The translations under genes and the position numbers were made by a program. The notes beneath the pieces were generated by a model. It ran no database searches. It saw only the letters and a list, made by a program, of their open reading frames with translations, and was not told where the DNA came from. DNA of 44,588 nucleotides from Bacteroidales bacterium (GTDB lineage: Bacteria > Bacteroidota > Bacteroidia > Bacteroidales > VadinHA17): the NCBI GenBank assembly GCA_021738535.1, contig JAIPBU010000034.1, positions 1 to 44,588 of the forward strand. Direction: 5' to 3'. Positions 1 through 7,800 of the stretch are shown piece after piece (the first letter of the stretch is position 1; every line of letters starts with the position of its first letter).

Positions 1-170
1 AACTTATCTTTAAAATTAATTGCTCAATATGTTAACATTATAAACCAGTACGTCAAAGAACTTAATGTTGCTATTTAATTTGAAAAAATATTTAATAAAA
101 AAAATGCATATTTACTTGTTTAGCCATATTGCTTTATCTATCGGGGGTGTTTGTTTTTCTGCTTGATCAG

Positions 171-567
171 TGGAGCTGGCGGGAGTCGAACCCGCGTCCA
201 GTCAAGGAGACCATATGCTTTCTACATGCTTAGTCCTGCTTGATTGTCGGGCTTAGCAAGGTGCAGAACAACCAAACTAAGCCTTATCTCCTGATATTTA
301 ACCCTCGGAGCGGAGAACTCCTCGGGCTAACTCCGATTTCCGTGCGTCTCCTTATCGGGTTGGCTCAGAGTATGACCGCCCGGGAAACGTCTCGTCCCGG
401 TACCTGGTACCGGGATCAAGCCTAACTTACTGTTATTCGGTTAGGCAGCGAGAGCAAAGTTATCTTCGCCATTTGTAAAAAGTTGCAACACAGTTTAAAG
501 AGCTGCGTTACCACACTCTGCATGCTTACATACCACCTCATCTTGCTGTCGAAACCAGGTCAGCCCC
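171..567 (-). ncRNA. ssrA: tmRNA (transfer-messenger RNA)
   Basis: This RNA rescues stalled ribosomes and tags the unfinished protein for proteolysis. Read on the minus strand, the 5' end starts GGGGCTGACC at 567 and pairs with CAGCTCC next to the 3' end at 171. The T arm with GGTTCGACTCC is at about 178-195. The discriminator A is at 171 and the next bases are CTG, so CCA is not encoded and must be added. The tag reading frame ends NGEDNFALAA followed by TAA at about 442-474. It keeps the ALAA degron end; the exact resume codon (ACA or AAT) is not certain. Length is about 397 nt, usual for the phylum. A heptamer repeat array begins 12 bases upstream of the mature 5' end, and no Bacteroidota -7 element stands at normal distance, so the transcript may start further upstream and be processed. 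Confidence 0.95.
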
Positions 568-579
568 TTATAGGAAGAC

Positions 580-658
580 AAAAGACAAAAGACTAAAGGC
601 AAAAGGAGAAGATACAAGTATAAAGATACAAGATACAAGTACGGAAGATACAAGTGGG
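580..658. repeat. Composite heptamer array (AAAAGAC words, then AAGATAC words)
   Basis: Units in order: AAAAGAC, AAAAGAC, TAAAGGC, AAAAGGA (580-607), then AAGATAC, AAGTATA, AAGATAC, AAGATAC, an 8-base AAGTACGG, AAGATAC, AAGTGGG (609-658). Both word families also occur inside the gene at 3474-4754 (3841-3908). The last two units plus the following seven bases (645-665) are identical over 21 bases to 29574-29594. It lies just upstream of the tmRNA 5' end. Confidence 0.9.
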
Positions 659-789
659 TTGTGCTTGGTTTGGACCGTTGTATTTGTACTTTAACCTTAT
701 GCCGGTTGTATGTAGCCTTTTTAAAGAACGTTTGTGCTATCTGCATGAGTATTAAAATCTGGCCTCATGCTTTTTGCCTGTTGCTGCTG

Positions 790-797
790 CAAAGGTA
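790..797 (-). promoter_or_regulatory. Possible distant promoter for tmRNA (-7 element TACCTTTG)
   Basis: The minus strand reads TACCTTTG, an exact match to the Bacteroidota -7 consensus TAnnTTTG. It points toward tmRNA, but the mature 5' end is about 220 bases downstream, so a long precursor with the heptamer array in its leader would have to be processed. No clear TTG -33 box is seen at the usual 19-21 base spacing. Confidence 0.3.
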
Positions 798-987
798 TGA
801 ATATGTTGTTTAATAGCCTTTAATTTTATTGCAAAAAGTAAGCCAAAATGTACCATTTCTCATGCTTCAACCAAATTCAGGATAAACATTCTCAGTAATA
901 TCATTGAACAAATGCTGTTCCCGTTTGCTTTAACACAAAGCACAATCATTATTCAACTAAGTATAGCATAGTTTAAATCCGTCTTGG

Positions 988-995
988 TATTTTTG
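988..995 (+). promoter_or_regulatory. Promoter -7 element (TATTTTTG) of the DmeF-like gene
   Basis: TATTTTTG fits TAnnTTTG and lies 30 bases before the ATG at 1026. Its position inside a possible TTG-initiated extension (984) argues that the ATG at 1026 is the real start. Confidence 0.5.
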
Positions 996-1025
996 ATTAC
1001 TATTGCGGCGATAATCAATATTACA

Positions 1026-1670
1026 ATGGGCACACATCAGCATAAACACGAAAAGAAAACCATGTGGGTGGTTCTCCTGACCTTTGTAACTATGATAGTG
1101 GAGATAATCTTTGGCCTGACAACACGCTCCATGGCCCTGCTGGCTGATGGCATACATATGGGCTCACATGTCCTTGCCATTGGCCTGAGCTGGGTAGCTT
1201 ACGTAATAGCCCGGAAGGTGGCAGGCAGTAAGCGCTTTAGCGGGGACTCAGGAAAGATATTATCACTCTCGGGTTATACCAGTGGATTATTATTGCTGGT
1301 TTTCGCTTTTATAATCATGGCCGAGGCCATTGACCGCTTTTTTAACCCGGAAGATATTGTTTATAAGGAAGCAATCCTGGTAGCTATTATCGGCCTCTTT
1401 GTTAATGTTGCCAGTGCCTTCCTGCTGCATCATAAGGATGAACACTCCGATCACAACATACGGGCAGCTTACCTGCATGTTATAGCCGATGCCCTGACCA
1501 GCCTGTCTGCTATACTGGGACTCACGGCTGCCATGATCTGGGATATACCATTTATTGATACCATAGCCGCCATCATCAGCTCACTGGTTATTATAAGATG
1601 GTCGCTTGGACTGCTCAGGGATTCAGGTAAGTCTTTACTGGATATGAAAGAAGGCAGACAGGGTAAATAG
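1026..1670 (+). CDS. DmeF-like cation diffusion facilitator (Co/Ni/Zn efflux), lacking C-terminal domain
   Basis: A 214-aa inner-membrane exporter of the CDF family that swaps divalent metal ions for protons. The start at 1026 gives a His-rich N-terminus (MGTHQHKHEKK), typical of the DmeF branch. Six hydrophobic segments follow. The metal-site motifs are visible in TM2 (ADGIHMGSH, residues about 40-50) and TM5 (HVIADALTS, about 150-160), and the DmeF signature DHNIRAAYLH precedes TM5. The protein ends right after TM6 (LLRDSGKSLLDM). DmeF proteins are usually close to 300 aa with a cytoplasmic ferredoxin-like domain that senses metal and dimerises; that part is missing here and no remnant is seen in other frames before the repeats at 1712. 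Either a natural short form or a truncation. Substrate is inferred from the subfamily only. Confidence 0.85.
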   Translation: MGTHQHKHEKKTMWVVLLTFVTMIVEIIFGLTTRSMALLADGIHMGSHVLAIGLSWVAYVIARKVAGSKRFSGDSGKILSLSGYTSGLLLLVFAFIIMAEAIDRFFNPEDIVYKEAILVAIIGLFVNVASAFLLHHKDEHSDHNIRAAYLHVIADALTSLSAILGLTAAMIWDIPFIDTIAAIISSLVIIRWSLGLLRDSGKSLLDMKEGRQGK

Positions 1671-1711
1671 TAACCCAGCCTGCTGCACCTTGCTTGTCCG
1701 CTCCAGAGGGG

Positions 1712-1743
1712 ATTTGTTAATTTGTTAATTTGTTAATTTGTTA
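1712..1743. repeat. Octamer array, (ATTTGTTA)4
   Basis: Four perfect copies of ATTTGTTA, passing through ATTCGTGT into the 1748-1907 array without a gap. The 18 bases of this junction (1740-1757) recur exactly at 19399-19416. Confidence 0.92.
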
Positions 1744-1747
1744 ATTC

Positions 1748-1907
1748 GTGTATTGGTGTATTGGTGTATTGGTATATTGGTGTATTGGTATATTGGTGTA
1801 TTGGTGTATTGGTATATTGGTGTATTAGTATATTGGTGTATTGGTGTATTGGTGTATTGGTATATTGGTGTATTAGTATATTGGTGTATTGGTATATTGA
1901 TGTATTT
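1748..1907. repeat. Octamer array of 20 units (GTGTATTG / GTATATTG)
   Basis: Twenty contiguous 8-base units. Writing G for GTGTATTG, A for GTATATTG and g for GTGTATTA, the order is G G G A G A G G A g A G G G A g A G A, then a degenerate ATGTATTT. Units 8-12 and 14-18 repeat the same five-word order (G A g A G), so a block of six units (48 bases) has been duplicated within the array. No spacers, no enclosed gene. Open frames on both strands here are only a by-product of the repeat. Confidence 0.95.
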
Positions 1908-1928
1908 GGCCACTATCAGCAAGTTGTC

Positions 1929-1968
1929 ACTTAGTCACTTAGTCGCTTCGTCGCTTAGTCGCTTAGTC
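1929..1968. repeat. Octamer array NCTTMGTC (5 units)
   Basis: Units ACTTAGTC, ACTTAGTC, GCTTCGTC, GCTTAGTC, GCTTAGTC. The same words occur at 19496-19535, and in reverse complement (GACGAAGC) at 3307-3370 on the other side of the next gene, so the gene at 2084-3301 is flanked by inverted arrays. Confidence 0.92.
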
Positions 1969-2083
1969 CCCCTGCTCCCTTCTGGATATAAACATGTTAG
2001 TTAATTCCTCTCAATTTTCTGTAAAATCTGAGTCGAAATTCGTATTTTCACAGTACCCAAAAAATCCAATAAATCTAGTTTAA

Positions 2084-3301
2084 ATGAGCAACAGAATAAA
2101 AGTCGGAATACTGAGAGAGACCAAGAATCCGCCCGACAGGAGGGTGCCGTTAACACCAGCGCAGATAGTGGACCTGCAGATAAAATATCCTGATGCCGAG
2201 TTTATTGTGCAACCAAGTCCCTTCAGGTGCTATACCGATGATGAATACAGGTACCTTAAAATACCAGTGCAGGAAGACCTGGGCGATTGCGATATATTGC
2301 TGGGAGTCAAGGAAGTGGATAAGGCAACGTTCATAGAGGGTAAAACATACCTCTTTTTTGCTCACGTTGCCAAGGAACAATCATACAACAGGGAGATGTT
2401 CCAGGCAATGATCGATAAAAAAACCCGGCTGATAGACTATGAATACCTTACAAAAGATAATGGTGCACGTGTTGTGGCTTTCGGTCGCTGGGCCGGCATA
2501 GTGGGGGCTTATAACGGTTTACGCGCAAGAGGTATCCGCACAGACGGCTTCAGCCTTAAACCCTGCCATGAGTGTAATGAGCTGGATGAAGTGTGGGCTG
2601 GACTGAAAATGATTGACCTTATTCCCGGCCTTAAGATACTGGTTACCGGCGAAGGACGGGTGGCAGGTGGCGCAATGGAGACACTGAGCAATACTAACGC
2701 AGTGAAGGTGAGCCCGGAGGACTTCCTTAATAAACAGTTCGATACTGCCGTAGTGTGCCAGATAGGCCCACAGCATTATACAAAAAGGAAAGATGGTAAA
2801 CCTTTCGACTTTGATCACTTCGTCGCTAATCCCTCAGAATATGAATCTGCCTTTGAACCTTATACCAAAGTGACCGATATATTTATTGCAGCTCATTTCT
2901 GGGACCCTGATTCGCCTGCTTTCTTTACCCTTGAGGAAATGAAAAGTCCCGAATTTGCAATGTCAGTGATAGCGGATGTGAGCTGTGATATCGACGGACC
3001 CATACCTTCAACACTGAGATCAACAACAATTGCGGATCCTTTCTATGGCTTTAACCCAAAAACAGGCAAAGAGGAAAGGCCTTTCAAAAATCCTGATAAT
3101 ATTACAGTAATGGCAGTGGATAACCTGCCGGGTGAACTGCCAAGGGATGCATCGGCCGATTTTGGAACCCAGCTGACGGAGAATATAATGGACGACCTGC
3201 TGAGCGGCAGGGATTCCGATATGCTGAAAAGGGCTACTATCTGTGAGAAAGGGAATCTTACTGACAGGTACGGTTACCTGGATGGGTTTGTGAAAGGATG
3301 A
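2084..3301 (+). CDS. LYS1-like / alanine dehydrogenase-PNT family NAD(P) oxidoreductase
   Basis: A 405-aa cytoplasmic dehydrogenase. The N-terminal AlaDh/PNT motif RETKNPPDRRVPLTP (residues 11-25) is clear. GVKEV and FAHVAKEQ hold the Lys and His that match the catalytic pair of fungal-type saccharopine dehydrogenase (LYS1). A Rossmann glycine motif TGEGRVAGGA sits near residues 188-198, and the C-terminal part (VIADVSCDIDGPIP, VMAVDNLPGELPRDAS) is LYS1-like. So the reaction is probably NAD-dependent reductive or oxidative handling of an amino acid (saccharopine or alanine type); the true substrate cannot be read from sequence. It stands alone, with octamer arrays on both sides and no lysine-pathway neighbour. 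ATG start at 2084. Confidence 0.8.
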   Translation: MSNRIKVGILRETKNPPDRRVPLTPAQIVDLQIKYPDAEFIVQPSPFRCYTDDEYRYLKIPVQEDLGDCDILLGVKEVDKATFIEGKTYLFFAHVAKEQSYNREMFQAMIDKKTRLIDYEYLTKDNGARVVAFGRWAGIVGAYNGLRARGIRTDGFSLKPCHECNELDEVWAGLKMIDLIPGLKILVTGEGRVAGGAMETLSNTNAVKVSPEDFLNKQFDTAVVCQIGPQHYTKRKDGKPFDFDHFVANPSEYESAFEPYTKVTDIFIAAHFWDPDSPAFFTLEEMKSPEFAMSVIADVSCDIDGPIPSTLRSTTIADPFYGFNPKTGKEERPFKNPDNITVMAVDNLPGELPRDASADFGTQLTENIMDDLLSGRDSDMLKRATICEKGNLTDRYGYLDGFVKG

Positions 3302-3306
3302 GCAGG

Positions 3307-3370
3307 GACTGAGAGACGAAGCGACGAAGCGACTGAGAGACGAAGCGACTAAGAGACTGAGAGACGAAGC
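3307..3370. repeat. Octamer array GACNNAGN (8 units)
   Basis: Units GACTGAGA, GACGAAGC, GACGAAGC, GACTGAGA, GACGAAGC, GACTAAGA, GACTGAGA, GACGAAGC, starting five bases after the stop codon of the upstream gene. GACGAAGC is the reverse complement of GCTTCGTC in the arrays at 1929 and 19496. The tag AGGACCGAGCGT follows at 3374-3385 and is found again at 19374-19385. Confidence 0.95.
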
Positions 3371-3389
3371 GACAGGACCGAGCGTTAAT

Positions 3390-3410
3390 AATTTGCCCGG
3401 TGGGCAAATT
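3390..3410. repeat. Perfect 9-bp inverted repeat with GGT loop
   Basis: AATTTGCCC, loop GGT, GGGCAAATT. It directly follows the array and the shared 12-base tag. It could fold as a hairpin in RNA from either strand, but no U-tract follows, so it is not a classical intrinsic terminator. Confidence 0.8.
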
Positions 3411-3434
3411 TAGCGAGGGGCCAGGTAGTGGGGT

Positions 3435-3458
3435 GGCTTAGAGACTTAGAGACTGAGG
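3435..3458. repeat. Octamer array remnant (3 units)
   Basis: GGCTTAGA, GACTTAGA, GACTGAGG: same GACNNAGN family as 3307-3370, separated from it by the palindrome and a G-rich stretch, and ending 15 bases before the next gene's ATG. Confidence 0.75.
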
Positions 3459-3473
3459 TAGATCAGGTTGTTT

Positions 3474-4754
3474 ATGATGATATTACTATATATTTTTTTG
3501 CTGGTTTTGCTGCTGTTGTTGCTTCTGCTTTTTCTTCCCATCAAGGGGCCTGTGCATGAGCAGGCTGTGCCCGTGAAACATATCGATGAAAGGGATACGA
3601 TGTTTTCCCGGAACGAGATAAAACCCGGAGAGGAGAGGTTTGAGGATTATTATGAGAATCGCCCGGAAAACCTTGAGAAAGACCGGAAGTTCAGGTCGGA
3701 GCCGGGACTGCTGAGCCCCGGGGCAAAAAATTATCATCCTTTTGCCTTTGCCAGTGCAGAGGCCAGCTTTGAGGCAGTGAAGGGGTTTTTTCCGTACCGG
3801 GAAAAAGCAGGGAGCACGGAGCAAAGGGCAGGGGGGAAGGAAGATACAAGATACAAGTATAAAGATACAAGCGGGGAAGAGGAAGATAAAAGACAAAAGG
3901 AAAAAGACAAAGGTAGTGGCGTAGCATGCTACGAAACGAATAATACCAACCTGTCTGTATTCCTGAAGCATTGGGGTGAGAAGATGGGGGCGCATTCTGT
4001 GGGGATTGCAGAGATGAAGGATTATCATTTCTATACCCACGGGGGCAGGGGCGATAAGTACGGTGAAGAGGTGCATAATAAGCATAAATACGGTATCGCT
4101 ATTACCGTTGAGATGGATCATGAGCTTACCAAAACAGGACCGCAGGCACCGGTAGTGATGGAATCGGCCAGGCAATACCTTAACTCGGGTATGATAGCCA
4201 CTCAGCTGGCACTAACCCTTCGTAATCTTGGCTATGAGGCAAAGACACATATCGATGCCAACTATGATGTAATCTGCCCACTGGTGGCCAGGGATGCCGG
4301 CCTCGGAGAGATAGGCAGGATGGGACTGCTGATGACACCAAAACTTGGGCCAAGGGTACGCATTGCCGTAGTTACAACAAACGCAGCCCTGAAACCCGGT
4401 AAACCGGCTAATGATAATACTGTAATTGATTTCTGCATAAAATGTAAAAAGTGCGCCGAGGTGTGTCCCTCAGCCAGCATACCAAAAGGTAACAGGGAAG
4501 AGCACGGGGGAAGCCTCAGGTGGCAGATTAACCAGGAGAGCTGCTTTACTTACTGGTGCACTACCGGTACCGATTGTGGCAGATGCATGGCTGTATGTCC
4601 ATACTCGCATAAAACGAATGCGCTGCATAATTTCGTAAGGTGGGGCATAAGGAACAATTTCTTCTTCAGGCGACTGGCAGTGAGAATGGATGATGTTTTT
4701 TATGGAGCGAAACCGCGGGCAGGGAAAGCCCCCGGATGGATAAAGGGCAATTGA
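3474..4754 (+). CDS. Membrane-anchored reductive-dehalogenase-like Fe-S protein with an in-frame repeat insert
   Basis: About 426 aa. ATG codons at 3474 and 3477 give an N-terminus that is one very hydrophobic helix (residues about 2-22, mostly Leu); a TTG at 3468 is less likely. The rest matches the reductive dehalogenase (RdhA) domain family: MESARQYLNSG, HIDANYDVICPLVARDAGLGEIGRMG, and two Fe-S motifs, CIKCKKCAEVCP (C321, C324, C327, C331) and CTTGTDCGRCMAVCP. RdhA enzymes use cobalamin to remove halogen with these clusters. There is no twin-arginine signal and no RdhB anchor gene; the N-terminal helix could replace the anchor. Whether it dehalogenates is unknown: many such homologues have no tested substrate. 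Residues about 123-145, rich in Lys, Asp and Glu, are encoded by heptamer words (3841-3908) otherwise found between genes. The last residues and stop lie in the next array. Confidence 0.8.
   Translation: MMILLYIFLLVLLLLLLLLFLPIKGPVHEQAVPVKHIDERDTMFSRNEIKPGEERFEDYYENRPENLEKDRKFRSEPGLLSPGAKNYHPFAFASAEASFEAVKGFFPYREKAGSTEQRAGGKEDTRYKYKDTSGEEEDKRQKEKDKGSGVACYETNNTNLSVFLKHWGEKMGAHSVGIAEMKDYHFYTHGGRGDKYGEEVHNKHKYGIAITVEMDHELTKTGPQAPVVMESARQYLNSGMIATQLALTLRNLGYEAKTHIDANYDVICPLVARDAGLGEIGRMGLLMTPKLGPRVRIAVVTTNAALKPGKPANDNTVIDFCIKCKKCAEVCPSASIPKGNREEHGGSLRWQINQESCFTYWCTTGTDCGRCMAVCPYSHKTNALHNFVRWGIRNNFFFRRLAVRMDDVFYGAKPRAGKAPGWIKGN
3841..3908. repeat. Heptamer words inside a coding region
   Basis: Units AAGATAC, AAGATAC, AAGTATA, AAGATAC, AAG (3841-3871), a 16-base gap, then AAAAGAC, AAAAGGA, AAAAGAC (3888-3908). 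Both word sets are those of the intergenic array at 580-658. The reading frame passes through without a stop, and conserved dehalogenase-family sequence resumes after it. Confidence 0.9.
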
Positions 4755-4789
4755 TTATTGGCAATTGATGATTGTATATTGATAATTTA
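4748..4789. repeat. Heptamer array starting in the stop codon of the Rdh-like gene
   Basis: Units CAATTGA, TTATTGG, CAATTGA, TGATTGT, ATATTGA, TAATTTA. The TGA of the first unit is the stop codon of the upstream gene (4752-4754). Positions 4762-4775 are the reverse complement of 40995-41008 (14 of 14). Confidence 0.8.
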
Positions 4790-4822
4790 GATCTTGAAAT
4801 AAACCTGAAAAATACCTAAAGA

Positions 4823-7800
4823 ATGAAATCAACCTTTTTCTCCCTGGCTGCCTTAAGCATAGTAGTCATACTTATGCTGGGCAGTTGCAAACCCTCAACG
4901 GATGAATCTGCACGGTCTGATGTGCTTGTTGGTGAGTATATTGACGGCTTTACCTCGGGACCCGTTTCCCGCTCAGCACAGGTAGTAATAAAATTTGCCT
5001 CCGAGGCGGTAAGCCCTGAAAAGGCCGGCACTACAGCTGATCCGTCCATAATGAAGATAAGCCCCTCAATCGACGGCGATGCTTCCTGGGCAGATGCCTC
5101 CACACTTGTTTTTACCCCCTCCGGCAAGCTGGACTGGGACACGGAATATACTGTCAGCCTGCGACTTGATAAAATCCCGGGCATTGATGCGGAGATTAAG
5201 GAGCACAGCTTCAGCCTGCATACACCGGCCAAGGATTTTAACGTGAAAATAGCCGGCCTCGAGATGAAGGACGAGGATAATACCATTTATAATTTATCGG
5301 GTGAGATAAATACGAGTGATGAGTTTGAGAGTGAAGAGGCGGAAAAGATAATAAGTGCCGTGCAGGATGGTAAGCAACTTGATATAGAGTGGGAGCATAA
5401 TACGGCAGAACGCAGCCACTCATTCGTAGTGGGCAATATCCAACGAAGGGATGAACAGGGCAGTGTTACCGTGAGCTGGAATGGGAAAAAAACAGGAGTT
5501 GATAATGACGGCGAAAAAGTGGTGAAAGTACCGTCTCTTAAAGACTTTAAATTGTTGTCGTCAAGGGTCATCAGCAGCCCGGCACAGTTTGTTACTATCG
5601 AGTTCAGTGATATTATCAATAAATCGATTGAACTGACAGGTATGGTTTCTATCGGGAGAACAGGTATATCAAAAATTGAGAAGGATAAAAACTCGCTGAA
5701 GATATTCCCGTCGAATAAACTGACAGGCACCCACGAGGTAAGGGTAGATGGTTCACTGTCCAATACCTTCGGGTATAAGCTGGGTGAGACAATAAATATT
5801 GTGGTAGACTTCGGTGGCATAAAACCGGCGGTCAGGCTGCCTGGTGAAGGCGTGATAGTACCTTCAGGCGACGGACTTATTTTTCCCTTCGAGGCTGTTA
5901 ACCTGAAAGCGGTTGACCTGCGTATAACACAGATATTCAGTAATAATATTCACAGCTTCCTGCAGAATAATGAGCTGGATGGTCAGTGGAGGCTTAACTA
6001 TGTAGGTCGGGTTATTAAACGTAAGAAGATAGACCTCAGCTCAGACAGGATGATTGATTATGGCAGGTGGAACTATTTTACTGTCGACCTCTCGGATTTT
6101 ATTGATGTGCAGCCGGGAGCAATTTACCGGGTTGAGGTAGGGTTCAGAATGTCTTATTCACTGTTTCCCTGCGATGAAACAGGGAATGTGGATGAGTATT
6201 ATTATCCCGTTGAGCAGGAGACAGATGACGGCAGGACAGATTACAGCAGCATTTATTACGGCAGGTACTATGACTGGCGCTCACGCAGTGAGCCATGCTC
6301 ACAGGCCTACTACGGTCCTGATAAATTTGCCAGTCGTAATATACTGGGGTCTGACTTTGGTATGATAGCCAAGAGGGATGCCGCCAAAAAAATGAATATT
6401 ATCGTTACCAATCTCAAAACAGCCATGCCTGAAGGCGGTGTGACTGTTGATGTTTATGATTTCCAGAAGCAATTGCTGGGATCGGTGCAGACAGATAATG
6501 ACGGTTTTGCTTCGCTGGAATGCCCCAGGAATCCCTTCCTGCTGGTAGCTAAGAAAGGCGATAATACCGGTTACCTGAAGACCGGCGACGGAGGATCCCT
6601 TTCTGTGAGCAGCTTTGATGTGTCAGGAAAGAAGACCAGGGATGGGCTTAAGGGTTTTATATATGGTGAGAGGGGAGTATGGCGTCCCGGCGACTCGGTC
6701 TTCGTTGCTTTTATACTGGAAGACAGGCAATCATGGATACCCGAGGGTCATCCCATAAGCATGGAGATAAGGGATGCGCGTGGACAGGTGGCGCAGAGGA
6801 TCACCCGCACACGTGATGAGCGTTGTATCTATCCCTTCTATTTTGTTACGGGCGAAGATGCTCCAACAGGTAACTGGAATGCTACGGTGCGTATAGGCGG
6901 AACAGAATTCAGCAGGAGGCTGAGGATAGAAACGGTAAAACCCAACCGGCTGAAGATCAACCTGGAATTTGACAGTGATTTGTTAATAGCCAGCAGGAAC
7001 TACAGTGCGTCATTATCATCGCAGTGGCTTCACGGCACACCCGCCTCGGGTATGAAGGCCAGGATAAACGCTACATACAGTGATATAAGCACCACTTTCG
7101 AGGGCTATGATGACTATACCTTCGATGCTCCTTTCGGGGATAATTATTATCCTGAAAAAGAGATCTTTGAAGGTAACCTGGACGACAACGGCGAGACTAC
7201 AGTCAATTATAACTTCAGGCCCAATTCAGAAGTAAACAATATGCTCAGGGCAACCTTTGTCACCCGTGTGTTTGAGCCGGGAGGCGACTTCAGTATTAAC
7301 AGGTTTACAGCAAAAGTATCACCCTTCGAAAATTATGTAGGCGTTAAAGTGCCCTGGTCCGATGAAAAGTATAAGAAACTGCATACGGAGGAAGACCATG
7401 CGTTCGAGGTGCAGACCCTTAACAGCAAGGGCAGGCCGGTAGCTGCACGCAACATTACAGTAAGTGTTTACAAGCTCGAATGGAGGTACTGGTGGAGCAG
7501 GTCAGGGGAGAACCTGGCATCATATGCCGGGCGAACCTATCACAAGCCCCTGTTCAGGAAGAGTATAAACACGGGCTCTGACGGTAAGGGTTCTTTCAAC
7601 CTGAATGTGCATAAGAGCAGGTGGGGCAGGTACCTGGTGCTGGTGGACCTGCCATCAGGCAATACCGCCGGTAAAGTAGTATATTTTGACTGGCCCTACG
7701 GTCGTAAGCAGAGTGCAGGGGGAGCTGAGGTATTGATGGTAAGCACGGATAAGGACGTTTACAATACCGGTGACAAGGTTACAGTATCTTTCCCGGCAGG

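Noticed and set aside
171..250. tRNA gene suggested by the T-arm sequence
   Set aside because: The 5' partner of the acceptor stem is about 390 bases away, and the tag frame lies between, so it is tmRNA.
495..746. Minus-strand open frame of 83 codons
   Set aside because: It runs through the heptamer array and the tmRNA 5' half; Leu/Tyr-rich composition comes from the repeat words.
1712..1968. CRISPR array
   Set aside because: Units are 8 bases, directly tandem, with no unique spacers and no cas genes.
1725..2004. Open frames on both strands with VYWCIGILVYW-like and IHQYTNTPIYQ-like repeats
   Set aside because: An 8-base repeat without stops is open in several frames. No start signal or flanking conserved part.
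3838..3915. Frameshift or sequencing error in the Rdh-like gene
   Set aside because: The frame is continuous, and conserved sequence follows in the same frame. The odd stretch is explained by known repeat words.
3486..4175. Long antisense frame of 229 codons opposite the Rdh-like gene
   Set aside because: The plus frame has clear family motifs and Fe-S ligands; the antisense frame has none.
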